Positions 8,539 through 16,428 of a stretch of DNA of 64,000 bases are shown in pieces (position 1 is the first letter of the stretch; every line of letters begins with the position of its first letter). A program made the translations under genes and the position numbers. The stretch is taken from the NCBI RefSeq assembly GCF_029369745.1, contig NZ_CP120210.1:7936001-8000000 (forward strand). The letters run 5' to 3'. Below the pieces are notes generated by a model. It did not search any database. It saw only the letters and a program-made list of their open reading frames with translations, and was not told where the DNA came from. Source of the DNA: Amycolatopsis sp. QT-25. GTDB taxonomy: Bacteria; Actinomycetota; Actinomycetes; Mycobacteriales; Pseudonocardiaceae.

Positions 8539-9606
8539 TCAGCCCTGCGCGATGGCCACGACCCGCTGGTTCCGCTCGACGGGCAAGGGTGTCTTGACGA
8601 CCGTCCACCCCGGCCGATCGAGACGCCAGTTGGCGACGACGTCGGTGGCGATCACCAGATCGTCGCTCTCGGTCCATTCGATCGCGGCCCGCTTGAGCTC
8701 GGTCGCGATCGGCGTCGAGGGCGCGTGCGTCCAGGTCAGCGTGTCGAGGGCCAGCACCCAGACGTCCGCGGTCTGCGTCGCGGTCCCGGCCCAGGCGGGG
8801 TCACCGAACAGCACGGCGATCCTGTAGCCGTCGCGACTCGGCATCGCCGGGCCCGGTGAACCGTTGGGCACCGGCCGGCCGACCCGCGTGCGCTGGTTGT
8901 CGCGCAGGTCGAGCACGGAGAACTCGGTGAGCTCGGCCAGCAGCATCCGCTCTTCGGTGATCGCCAGCACCCGGGGGAACTGGTGCAGGGCGCGGCCGGT
9001 GGCGGGGTCGATCAGCACGTCCTCGGCGCCGGCCGTCCCGCTGTTCACCGTGATCAGCAGGCCCTTGGGCACCTCTTGGCGAACGGCTGTCGTGCAGCTC
9101 GCCGGACGGCCGCGATCGCGCTCCGCGCCGAGCAGGGAGACGTACTGGAGGCGGCAGAGGTCGTTGCCGTCGTCGCGGATCAGCCAGACGCCGCTCTCGT
9201 CGGCGGCCGGGGCGACGCTGCGGGCCTTGCCCAGTTTCCACGGCTGGTTCCGGGGATCGCCGTAGACGAGGACTTCGGACGGCTCCACGCAGGACGGCCC
9301 GCAGCGCGCGGCCGACAGCACGACCGGGAACTCGCCGACGCGGAGGACGTCGTTGACCCGGTCCCCGGCCGGGGCACCCGGAAGCGGGGTGGTGGCGCCA
9401 GTGGCGGGATCGAGCACCGAAGGCGGCGAAGTGGCCATGACGAGCCGGAAACCGCTGTAGTCCACCGGTGCGCCTTCGAGCTTCGACGGCGGTGGTGGCG
9501 ACGGCAAGGGAGCAGGAGCGGGTTGCGGTGTGGCGTCGGTGCAACCGGCCGGCAGGAGGACAGCCACCATCAGGGCGGCACAGGGGAGAAATGCGGGTCT
9601 GTTCAG
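8539..9606 (-). CDS. Secreted lipoprotein, possible beta-propeller fold
   Basis: About 355 aa. The N-terminus reads NRPAFLPCAALMVAVLLPAGC, a signal peptide ending in a lipobox (LPAGC), so the protein is lipid-anchored outside the membrane. A Pro-rich linker follows, then a body with repeated short strands and WxL motifs (for example DVWVLALDTLTWTHAP) suggesting a beta-propeller-like sensor or binding protein. Start is uncertain: CTG 9606 gives a complete signal peptide with a positive charge, while ATG 9570 leaves only nine residues before the Cys. Divergent from the DUF1707 gene; its 3' end is 11 bp from the convergent response regulator gene. Confidence 0.7.
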   Translation of the reverse strand: MNRPAFLPCAALMVAVLLPAGCTDATPQPAPAPLPSPPPPSKLEGAPVDYSGFRLVMATSPPSVLDPATGATTPLPGAPAGDRVNDVLRVGEFPVVLSAARCGPSCVEPSEVLVYGDPRNQPWKLGKARSVAPAADESGVWLIRDDGNDLCRLQYVSLLGAERDRGRPASCTTAVRQEVPKGLLITVNSGTAGAEDVLIDPATGRALHQFPRVLAITEERMLLAELTEFSVLDLRDNQRTRVGRPVPNGSPGPAMPSRDGYRIAVLFGDPAWAGTATQTADVWVLALDTLTWTHAPSTPIATELKRAAIEWTESDDLVIATDVVANWRLDRPGWTVVKTPLPVERNQRVVAIAQG

Positions 9607-9641
9607 GGTATTTCCCCGATCTCGCGCGGGATATCCGGTTC

Positions 9642-9647
9642 TACCAT
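9642..9647 (+). promoter_or_regulatory. -10 box TACCAT, probable leaderless start
   Basis: TACCAT ends 7 nt before ATG 9655, with no Shine-Dalgarno sequence. Confidence 0.5.
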
Positions 9648-9654
9648 TCAGGAC

Positions 9655-10317
9655 ATGGGTGAGGAAGAGCAGCCGGCGACCGAGACCAAGCCGTTGACCG
9701 GACGGGACATCCGGGTCTCCGACGCGGAGCGCGAACACGTCGTCGAGGTCCTGCAGAAGGCGATCGGCCTCGGCATGCTGAACCTCGACGAGTTCACCGA
9801 GCGGACCGACCGCGCCCTCGCTTCGAAGACCCGCGGGGAGCTGAACGCGGTGCTCACGGATCTGCCCGGGCTGGTGCATCCCGAGGCGGGAATGGTGCCA
9901 CGGCAGCAGCAGAACCCGTGGTCACCACCGAGGCAGCACGCCTACGCGCAGTCGTCCGGGCAGGTGATGGAGCTCAACGGCAAGTACTCGGCGTTGCAGC
10001 GCGACGGGAACTGGCTGGTCCCCGAGTCGATGGTGATCCGGAACAAGTACGGCGCCACGAAGCTGGACTTCTCCCAGGCCGAGATCCGGCATCCGGTCGT
10101 GCACATCGAACTGCAGGCCAAATGGGGGCCGGTGGAGATCACCATCCCCGAGAACGGCGCCGTCGACACCAACTCGATCACCGACATCAAGTTCGGGAAC
10201 CTCGACGATCGGACACGTTCGAACGGCCGCCCCGGCACGCCCCGGTTCGTCATCACGGGGCGCGTGCACGGGGGGTCGCTGATCATCAAGTACCCGCGGC
10301 GGGGCTTCTTCGGTTAG
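9655..10317 (+). CDS. DUF1707 domain protein
   Basis: 220 aa. Residues about 15-70 form a DUF1707 (SHOCT-like) domain, with the signature IRVSDAEREHVVEVLQKA and MLNLDEFTERTDRALASKTRGEL. The C-terminal half (about 105-220) resembles the LiaF/DUF2154-type cell-wall-active beta domain (LNGKYSALQRDGNWLVPE; KYGATKLDFSQAE). No transmembrane segment is seen, so it is probably cytoplasmic or membrane-peripheral. Domain function is not established; related proteins are often linked to envelope stress. Confidence 0.8.
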   Translation: MGEEEQPATETKPLTGRDIRVSDAEREHVVEVLQKAIGLGMLNLDEFTERTDRALASKTRGELNAVLTDLPGLVHPEAGMVPRQQQNPWSPPRQHAYAQSSGQVMELNGKYSALQRDGNWLVPESMVIRNKYGATKLDFSQAEIRHPVVHIELQAKWGPVEITIPENGAVDTNSITDIKFGNLDDRTRSNGRPGTPRFVITGRVHGGSLIIKYPRRGFFG

Positions 10318-10629
10318 CCACCGACCGGGCGCACGTGCCGGAGGTGCCGGAGCACGAAGTACGCGACGGCGGCCGGCACCGGCGCGGCCGGCCCGGACAC
10401 CGCGTGCATTCCGCTGGCGAACGCGCCGTGCGCGGGGAACCGCGTCGGCGAGCCGGGCCTGGGTGACGGCGTTGCCCAGCGTCCCCACGGTCGCGATACC
10501 CAGCGCGTAGCCGAATTCGTTGCCGGGCTGCGAAAGCGAAGCCGCCGAACCGGACCCGCGCCTGCCTCGCCCTGCGTCAGCAGCACGAACCCGCCGACGT
10601 CGCCCGCCGGTCCCGTGACGATCAGCAGG
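10314..10629 (-). pseudogene. Remnant of an MFS drug-efflux-type transporter
   Basis: Conceptual minus-strand translation gives fragments in different frames that join into the C-terminal part of an EmrB/QacA-type transporter: DVGGFVLLTQGEAG, then NEFGYALGIATVGTLGNAV in another frame, then a segment ending VAYFVLRHLRHVRP. Frameshifts separate them and no N-terminal part exists upstream. It overlaps the stop of the DUF1707 gene. Decaying gene, no function expected. Confidence 0.55.
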
Positions 10630-10649
10630 GCGGGATCTTTCCCGCTCAG

Positions 10650-10669
10650 GGGAGCAAGGGACCTTTGCT
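10650..10669 (+). repeat. Dispersed 20-bp repeat, copy A
   Basis: GGGAGCAAGGGACCTTTGCT. Its last 17 bases are an imperfect palindrome (AGCAA...TTGCT). Identical to the copy at 44051 and one base different from the copy at 61188. It lies between the MFS remnant and the ptsI terminator. Confidence 0.8.
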
Positions 10670-10673
10670 GTCG

Positions 10674-10723
10674 CCGCGGTCTCCAAGGGCGTCCTGCGCC
10701 CGACGGAGACCGCGGCCCTTTGG
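10674..10723. terminator. Strong hairpin terminator downstream of ptsI
   Basis: Stem CCGCGGTCTCC (10674-10684) pairs perfectly with GGAGACCGCGG (10705-10715); the loop holds an inner GGGCG/CGCCC stem. It lies 19 bp beyond the ptsI stop and would work on either strand; CCCTTT follows on the plus strand. Confidence 0.75.
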
Positions 10724-10733
10724 CGGGTTTCCG

Positions 10734-12380
10734 TCAGCGCGCGGCAGGGGGCACCGCGGCGGCCTGCCTCGCGGACACCGGGTCCGACGTGGCCAAGACC
10801 GCCTCGGCGAGCGCCTCGCACTCGGCCAGTGTCGTCGCCGCCAGGCTCGCGCCGACCGCGCGCACGGCGGGCGCGTTCATCGAGAGACTGGTGAGGCCGA
10901 ACCCGGCCAGCACCAGTGCGAGCCGCGGGTCGGCGGCGGCCTCACCGCAGACACCGGCGGGTTTGCCGGTGTCCTTCGCGGCCTGGCCGACGACCTCGAG
11001 CAGGCGCAGCAGCCCCGGCTGCCACGGGTCGTTGAGCTTGGCGACCGCGCCGAGCTGGCGATCCGCGGCGAAGGTGTACTGCGCGAGGTCGTTGGTGCCG
11101 ACGGAGACGAAGTCGACCGCGTCGAGGATCTCGCGGGCGGTCAGCGCGGCGGCGGGAATCTCGATCATCACGCCCGTGCGGGCGATTCCGGCGGCGCGGG
11201 CACGTTCGGCGAACCAGGCGGCCTCGGCGGCGGTGGCGACCATCGGCGCCATCACCGAAACCTCGGCGCCGGAGTCCTGCGCGGCACCGGCGATGGCCTC
11301 GAGCTGGCGATCGAGGATCTCGGGCCGGTCGAAGGCGACCCGAAGCCCGCGTACGCCGAGCGCCGGGTTGGGCTCGGCCTCGGGCTCCAGGAAGGCGAGG
11401 GGTTTGTCGGCGCCCGCGTCGAGTGTGCGGACGACGACCGGTTTGCCGCGGAACGGCGTGAGCACGGCGGTGTAGGCCTTGCGCTGCTCTTCGACGCTCG
11501 GCTCGGAGGACGCGTCGAGATAGCAGAATTCGGTGCGGAAGAGGCCGACACCCTCGGCGCCCGCCTCGGCGGCGGCCTGGGCGTCGGCGGCCGAACCGAC
11601 GTTGCCGAGCACCTTCACGCGGTGGCCGTCGGCGGTCGCGCCCGTGCCGTTCCATTCGATCGTGCCGGTTTTGGCGGCCGTGACGACGGCGGCGTTCGGG
11701 TCCGCGACCTCGACGACGCCGGTGTCACCGTCCACCGCAAGCGCTTGCGCATCGAGCGCGAGAACTCCGCGGACCGCGACGACGGCGGGGATGCCGAGCG
11801 CGCGGGCGAGGATCGCGGTGTGGCTGGTGGGTCCGCCCTCTTCGGTGACGAGCGCCAGCACCTTCTCCGGGTCGAGGCCGGCGGTGTCGGCGGGCGCGAG
11901 GTCGCGCGCGACGAGCACACTCGGCGACTCGAGGTCGGGGACGCCAGGAGGCGCGATACCGAGAAGCTCGGCGACGAGCCTGTCGCGCACGTCGAGAACG
12001 TCGCGCGCGCGCTCGGCCATGTAACCGCCGGCGGCCGCGAGCGCGTCGGCGAACTTTCCCGCCGCCTGGTGCACCGCGCGCGGTGCGGGCAGATCCTGGT
12101 CCTTGACCAGCTGTTCGGCCGACGAGACGAGCGCCGGGTCGGCCGCCATCGCCGCCGTGGTGACGAGAATCGTCGAGGCCTCACCGGTCGCGATCTCGGC
12201 CAGCTTCTCGAGCCGTCCCGCCACGATCTGCGCGGCCGGGGCGATTCGAGCGGCCTCGGCGGCGGGATCGGCCGGTGCCGGCGTGCTCGCGGGTTCGCCG
12301 AGCGGTTCGGCGACCCGGACGACAGGACCGCTCGCGCGGCCGGGACTGACGGCGACCCCGGTCAAAGACTCAGACGGCAT
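10734..12380 (-). CDS. ptsI: Phosphoenolpyruvate-protein phosphotransferase (PTS enzyme I)
   Basis: 548-aa enzyme I of the sugar phosphotransferase system; transfers phosphate from PEP to HPr in the cytoplasm. Domain order: N-terminal HPr-binding helical region, swivelling His domain with phosphoacceptor His187 in EEGGPTSHTAILARALGIPA, and the C-terminal PEP-binding barrel with GLFRTEFCYLD, VVVRTLDAGADKPL and SVGTNDLAQYTFAADR. Length is normal for the family. ATG 12380 sits directly within a DasR-type palindrome and 7 nt after a TATGGT -10 box, so the mRNA is probably leaderless and repressed by a GntR/DasR-type regulator responding to aminosugar phosphates. A co-directional ribokinase gene lies 68 bp upstream. 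No ptsH is in the window. Confidence 0.95.
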   Translation of the reverse strand: MPSESLTGVAVSPGRASGPVVRVAEPLGEPASTPAPADPAAEAARIAPAAQIVAGRLEKLAEIATGEASTILVTTAAMAADPALVSSAEQLVKDQDLPAPRAVHQAAGKFADALAAAGGYMAERARDVLDVRDRLVAELLGIAPPGVPDLESPSVLVARDLAPADTAGLDPEKVLALVTEEGGPTSHTAILARALGIPAVVAVRGVLALDAQALAVDGDTGVVEVADPNAAVVTAAKTGTIEWNGTGATADGHRVKVLGNVGSAADAQAAAEAGAEGVGLFRTEFCYLDASSEPSVEEQRKAYTAVLTPFRGKPVVVRTLDAGADKPLAFLEPEAEPNPALGVRGLRVAFDRPEILDRQLEAIAGAAQDSGAEVSVMAPMVATAAEAAWFAERARAAGIARTGVMIEIPAAALTAREILDAVDFVSVGTNDLAQYTFAADRQLGAVAKLNDPWQPGLLRLLEVVGQAAKDTGKPAGVCGEAAADPRLALVLAGFGLTSLSMNAPAVRAVGASLAATTLAECEALAEAVLATSDPVSARQAAAVPPAAR

Positions 12381-12392
12381 GGTCTAGACCAT
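12379..12392. promoter_or_regulatory. DasR-type operator (dre-like palindrome) over the ptsI start
   Basis: ATGGTCTAGACCAT is a perfect 14-bp palindrome and contains TGGTCTAGACCA, the core of the streptomycete DasR response element (ACTGGTCTAGACCACT). It overlaps both the ptsI start codon and the -10 box, so binding would block initiation. Confidence 0.8.
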
Positions 12393-12393
12393 A
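12388..12393 (-). promoter_or_regulatory. -10 box TATGGT of ptsI
   Basis: TATGGT on the minus strand ends 7 nt before the ptsI ATG, consistent with a leaderless transcript; embedded in the palindrome at 12379-12392. Confidence 0.6.
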
Positions 12394-12448
12394 TCTCATC
12401 GGCGGCATGACCTGACTCATAGCCGACAGCACAACACAGAAGTACACA

Positions 12449-13309
12449 TCATTCCAGTTCGGACGCTGTCGGATACGACGGCTGCGCGCCCTGGCGGGTC
12501 ACCGTGATCGCCGCCACCTTCACCGCCTTACGCGCGGCCTCGGCCAGCTTCTCGCCCTTCGCGAGCGACGTCGCGAGCGCGCCCGCGAAAGCATCACCGG
12601 CGCCCGTGGTGTCCACGGCCTCGACCTTCGGCGACGGCACCTCCGTCACGCCGTCCGCGGTCACCACCGCCGCCCCCTTCGCGCCGAGCGTCACGACAGC
12701 GGCCTTCGGACCGAGATCGAGCAGCTTGGGAAAGTCTGCCGCGCCACCGAGCAGGAACGCTGCCTCGTGCTCGTTGACCAGCAGGATTTCGAGCCCCTGA
12801 AGCGTTTTCGCGGAAAGCTCGGCGGCCGGAGACAGGTTCAACAGCGTCCTCACGCCCTTTTCGGCGGCCTTCGCCACGGCGTGTTCGACGGTCTCGAGCG
12901 GAATCTCCAGCGACAACACCACGATCTCGGCGCCGTCGAGATCGACGTCCTCGGGCCGCAGGCCGGAATTGGCGCCGGGCGAGACGAGGATCGAGTTCTC
13001 GCCGTCGGGGGTGACCGTGATGTAGGCGATCCCAGTCGGACGCTCACTCGTCCGCAGCAAGTCCGTGTCCACCCCGGACTCCGCCAGCGACCGCTTGAGC
13101 AACTCGCCGTACGGATCGTCACCGACCGCCCCGAGCAGCGCGACGTCGGCGCCGAGCCGGGCCGCGGCGACCGCCGTGTTGGCGCCCTTGCCACCCGGTG
13201 ACAAGATCGTGTCGCCACCGAGTACTGTTTCGCCACCCCCTGGTCGCCGGTCGACCGGAACGACGAGATCGGCATTGGCGGACCCGATGACCAGCACCTG
13301 AGAAGTCAT
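12449..13309 (-). CDS. rbsK: Ribokinase
   Basis: 286-aa PfkB-family sugar kinase, best matched to ribokinase (ATP + D-ribose to ribose 5-phosphate). Visible motifs: GSANADLVV near the N-terminus, GGDTILSPGGKGANTAVAAARLG (signature 1, described by its GGKGAN core), substrate region NENEAAFLLGG-like LLVNEHEAAFL, and the anion-hole/catalytic DTTGAGDAFAGAL near residue 240, with Asp of GAGD as base. ATG 13309 is chosen because the protein aligns from MTSQVLVIGSANAD; no good Shine-Dalgarno is visible. It precedes ptsI by 68 bp in the same direction. Confidence 0.9.
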   Translation of the reverse strand: MTSQVLVIGSANADLVVPVDRRPGGGETVLGGDTILSPGGKGANTAVAAARLGADVALLGAVGDDPYGELLKRSLAESGVDTDLLRTSERPTGIAYITVTPDGENSILVSPGANSGLRPEDVDLDGAEIVVLSLEIPLETVEHAVAKAAEKGVRTLLNLSPAAELSAKTLQGLEILLVNEHEAAFLLGGAADFPKLLDLGPKAAVVTLGAKGAAVVTADGVTEVPSPKVEAVDTTGAGDAFAGALATSLAKGEKLAEAARKAVKVAAITVTRQGAQPSYPTASELE

Positions 13310-13628
13310 GGAGGAAACGATGCCATGACCAGCAGTTGTCCGGGCATGACCCTTCTTCCGGCGAAGATGTGAAGAACTTTGTAACTTTCTCGGCGCGTAG
13401 TGCGACAATCAGGCGAGCAGCGGAACGCCGACACTCTTTCGGGGGATAACCTTCCCCCGGGCGTCATTTCGGCGATCACGCCCGCTCTTGAGATGCGTTG
13501 CCGCTTCACGCGGTGACGTTGCCCCGAACCCGGCTTGCCGGGGATGGGGCATCGGGTCGCCGGCGTCGATCACGTAGCCCCCCGAGTGATCGGCGCCGGC
13601 GGCGCCCCGGCTCTGCATGACGGGACGG
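13310..13628. other. 319-bp intergenic region: terminator plus ribokinase upstream region
   Basis: No convincing gene. Near 13559-13600 is a strong hairpin (listed separately) that probably ends the minus-strand operon stopping at 13629. The part near 13370-13400 should hold the ribokinase promoter: an AAAGTTACAAAGTT near-repeat is visible on the minus strand, but no clear -10/-35 pair. Confidence 0.4.
13559..13600 (-). terminator. Hairpin after the ESX-associated minus-strand operon
   Basis: A 15-nt arm GCCGGCGTCGATCAC pairs with GTGATCGGCGCCGGC with one wobble pair; loop of 12 nt. It lies 28 bp after the stop of the membrane protein ending at 13629. No U-run, as is common in high-GC actinobacteria. 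Confidence 0.65.
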
Positions 13629-14783
13629 TCAGCCGACTACGGCTGTCTCCCGGAACTCGACGTTTCGCGCCGCACTCATGGCGCTCTCGAACTCACGACG
13701 CGCGTTCGCCGTGAACGGCTCCGCCAACCGGTACCAGCCACCATCGAGAACCTCGGACTTCTCGTCGTAGCGGTCCCGGCGGGTCAGAGTCGCCAAGCGT
13801 GGATGACGGATCGAAAAGTCCTTCGAGGCGGGAAGAAACTCCAGATACCTGGTCTTGTTGTCGACGCCCCACCGCACGGCATCGATCTCGTGCCACCAAA
13901 CACCCGCGACTGAACCGTAGGTGCGCAGGAAAAAGCCACGGGGCCCGAGTTCGAGGACGGCCATCCGCTCCTTCTTGTGCGTCTCGCTCTCGAATCCATC
14001 GACCACCATCGTCACCACGAAGAGGCCGAAGAGGACCACGAACGCGCCGACTCGCACGGCGGTGACATCGGTGGCGGCGGCAACGACGAGACAGCACACC
14101 TCGATCATCAACGAGCAGAGGTGGAACGCCTTGAGCTTCCGCTTGTCCCAGCCGTTGACATGAATCTTCACCGCGTCGTCCTCAATGACGAGGTCTTCTC
14201 CACGTTCACGCGCGGCATCGACGATCGGCTCATCGGGCTTCGGTGCCACGGCACAGTTGTCGTCCTCGATCTCGACCTCGACATAGCGGACGAGGACGGG
14301 CAGCAGCTGCTCGGCCTCCCGGGAGCTGAGGTCGACATCCGAAATCTGCAGGTCCCCATCCGGTTCTCGGGTGAGACCTGTCGAACGGGCATCGAAATCC
14401 GGCCCGGGCCGAAGAACCAGCATGAACCGGTCAGTTCCCGGTTTGCGATGTGTGTACTCGCGAAACTTGAGGCTCAGGACAACCTTTTCGATGTCACCCC
14501 ATGGAGCGGTCCAACTGACCAGGCCGTTCTCGATTCTGGTGATACCTGCCGATTGGACGACCAGCTCGTCAGCAGGAGGCGGCGTCCGGTAGTTACGCAA
14601 CTCGATAGTGCCGCAATAGACGAAAACAGCACAGAGCACACCGCAGACTATGCGTACCGCCAACTGCTGGTCACTGAACACGGCGAAAACCATGACAGCA
14701 GTCAGTGTGCTGAACAGAACGACCAACACCAGATGACCGAAGACGGCCGGCGTTCGCGAGATCACCAACCGATCATCGGTCAC
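13629..14783 (-). CDS. Membrane protein of unknown function
   Basis: 384 aa with two pairs of membrane helices: about residues 13-58 (FGHLVLVVLFSTLTAVMVF and IVCGVLCAVFVYCG) and about 220-265 (MIEVCCLVVAAATDVTAV, VGAFVVLFGLFVVTMVV). The two halves between are soluble and may each form a PH-like domain (for example ELRNYRTPPPADELVV... and VLELGPRGFFLRTYGSVAGVWWHEID), suggesting an internal duplication of a [2-helix + soluble] unit. Last gene of the minus-strand operon that starts with the YbaB-like gene; the gap to the WXG100-type gene upstream is 27 bp. A role connected with the ESX substrates is inferred from location only. Confidence 0.65.
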   Translation of the reverse strand: MTDDRLVISRTPAVFGHLVLVVLFSTLTAVMVFAVFSDQQLAVRIVCGVLCAVFVYCGTIELRNYRTPPPADELVVQSAGITRIENGLVSWTAPWGDIEKVVLSLKFREYTHRKPGTDRFMLVLRPGPDFDARSTGLTREPDGDLQISDVDLSSREAEQLLPVLVRYVEVEIEDDNCAVAPKPDEPIVDAARERGEDLVIEDDAVKIHVNGWDKRKLKAFHLCSLMIEVCCLVVAAATDVTAVRVGAFVVLFGLFVVTMVVDGFESETHKKERMAVLELGPRGFFLRTYGSVAGVWWHEIDAVRWGVDNKTRYLEFLPASKDFSIRHPRLATLTRRDRYDEKSEVLDGGWYRLAEPFTANARREFESAMSAARNVEFRETAVVG

Positions 14784-14810
14784 TTGTGGGTCCTTTCGGG
14801 ATTCTGACGC

Positions 14811-16082
14811 TCACAACGAGCCCGAAATCCGGTTTTCACCAGGTTGGTCGAAGATCGGCGACTCCGCGTCTTCCGCAGCTGTTTTGTCACCAGCGACCAC
14901 TCCAGAAGCCTGTGACCCACCGACGGGCTCTGGAGTGTTCTGCGGCGCTCCGCCCGCGCTATAGGGACCAACGTAACCTGCTGGAGGCTGGACTTTCCGA
15001 CTCGGAGGCTCGTCCTCGGAGCCGTCGAGGACGCCATCGGCCATCTTCCCGTAGAACTTCCGCTTCTCCTTCGTCAAAGCTTCCTGGAAGTCCTTGCCGT
15101 GATCTTCCTTGATCCTTCGGACCACATTGTCCTGCACCTGGGAAAGATTGTCAGCGAAGGACTTGCTCTTCGCCGTGTCCTCAAGCGCGAAAATGTGCTT
15201 ACGAGACTCGGGCAGATCATCTCTCGCCTTCGCGACCTTGGAAGCGAAGGTCCCGCTCTCCTCGACGGCATCGACCGCGTTCTTCCCGCTGCCTGTGAAC
15301 CGCTTCAGCGCTTTCGGCGTCAAAGCGTCTTTGATCTTGTCGAAACCGTCAGTAAGACGTTTGAAGAGCCCCTTGGCCTTGTCGAACGCCTTGGTCAGCT
15401 TTTTGATCCAGCCGAGGCACCGTTGTGCGTAGCCGATGGCCTTCGGCGTTCCCTCCGCGGCGATGCCGGCGGGCATTGCCGGCCCCGGGTAGCGCATCGC
15501 GATGCTCACGAGTTTCCCGAGACACTCCGAGATCAAGTCTCGGACTATGGTCCGCACCACCGCAAGGATCATCTTGCACACGCTGACCAGAGTCCCGATG
15601 GAATTCGCGCCCGAGGCGATACCCGCGTACAAGTCGGCGCGATTCTTGGCGAAGGCCCGGTAAGCGTCCGCGGCTTGACCGGTCCAATTCGCGCTGTCGC
15701 GGTCCGTCGCCTTGCTCAGGTCTTCACTTACGGATTCGAGCTCCTTGCCGATGTTCTCCCAGGTCCCGATCATGTTGTCCAAAGCGACCTGATCGCCGAC
15801 CAGCCAGTCCAGCGGCTCACGGAGAAACGGGACGTGTTCGATGATCCAGCCGAACGCCGAGGCCGCCAGAGTGCCGATCGGATCGGCGACGAGATCGGCA
15901 AGGCCGCTCGCGCCGTTGGCGAAGTTCGCCAGCCCTTCCGCCCAGTCACCACTCGATATCTTGGCGCCCGTGTCCCAGAAATCCTGGAGGATTCCCGCGC
16001 CTTCGAGCGAGCTCTCATCCTGTGCGGCGTCCGTCTTGATCAGCGGATTGGGACCTGGTGCCACGACGGGCGTTTCTGCCAT
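14811..16082 (-). CDS. WXG100-like ESX (type VII) secretion substrate
   Basis: 423 aa. Residues about 95-165 form a WXG100-like helical hairpin with the turn NWTGQAADAYRAF. The preceding segment has a hydrophobic patch (GTLAASAFGWIIEHVPF), and residues about 168-190 another (LVSVCKMILAVVRTIVRDLI). The second half is Lys-rich and helical with no recognised toxin domain, and the last 70 residues are Pro/Gly-rich and disordered. Starts 3 bp after the EspC-like gene stop, so the two are co-transcribed. Probably secreted with its small partner. GC content is a little lower than in the housekeeping genes around it. Confidence 0.7.
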   Translation of the reverse strand: MAETPVVAPGPNPLIKTDAAQDESSLEGAGILQDFWDTGAKISSGDWAEGLANFANGASGLADLVADPIGTLAASAFGWIIEHVPFLREPLDWLVGDQVALDNMIGTWENIGKELESVSEDLSKATDRDSANWTGQAADAYRAFAKNRADLYAGIASGANSIGTLVSVCKMILAVVRTIVRDLISECLGKLVSIAMRYPGPAMPAGIAAEGTPKAIGYAQRCLGWIKKLTKAFDKAKGLFKRLTDGFDKIKDALTPKALKRFTGSGKNAVDAVEESGTFASKVAKARDDLPESRKHIFALEDTAKSKSFADNLSQVQDNVVRRIKEDHGKDFQEALTKEKRKFYGKMADGVLDGSEDEPPSRKVQPPAGYVGPYSAGGAPQNTPEPVGGSQASGVVAGDKTAAEDAESPIFDQPGENRISGSL

Positions 16083-16085
16083 CGG

Positions 16086-16403
16086 TCAGTCCTCCACCTT
16101 GAAGAGGCTCTTGAACTCGTCTTCCTGCATTTGTTTCCTCTGTTGCCACGTGTGCACACGATCGGCATGGTCGGCTGAGGCCACGACAGCCGACTCGATC
16201 GCGCTCCGCGCCAGACTCTGCACCGTGGCGCAAATCGCGGCGAGAGGAATTCCGACCAGGCCGAACGCTTCATCGCCCATTGCCGCGTCTGCGGCAGATC
16301 CGGTCATCGCGACTCGCTGCCCCAGGTAGTCGATCGTGTCGCGATGTGCGGCGAGCTCTGCGGGATCGACCCTGAAGTCTTCGCTGCCTTGTGGCTGTCC
16401 CAT
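16086..16403 (-). CDS. Small type VII secretion target (EspC/DUF2580-like)
   Basis: 105-aa all-helical protein that starts FRVDPAELAAHRDTIDYLGQRV, typical of the EspC-like (PF10824) type VII secretion-associated family: small, helix-turn-helix hairpin, Ala-rich central part. The next gene begins 3 bp after its stop. It likely forms the heterodimer partner of the 423-aa WXG100-like protein for export. Confidence 0.75.
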   Translation of the reverse strand: MGQPQGSEDFRVDPAELAAHRDTIDYLGQRVAMTGSAADAAMGDEAFGLVGIPLAAICATVQSLARSAIESAVVASADHADRVHTWQQRKQMQEDEFKSLFKVED

Positions 16404-16428
16404 TGCTTCCTTCCCTCGAAAATCCCGC

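Noticed and set aside
13409..13618. 69-aa minus-strand ORF upstream of the ribokinase gene
   Set aside because: It overlaps the strong hairpin at 13559-13600, has no ribosome site and no recognisable features.
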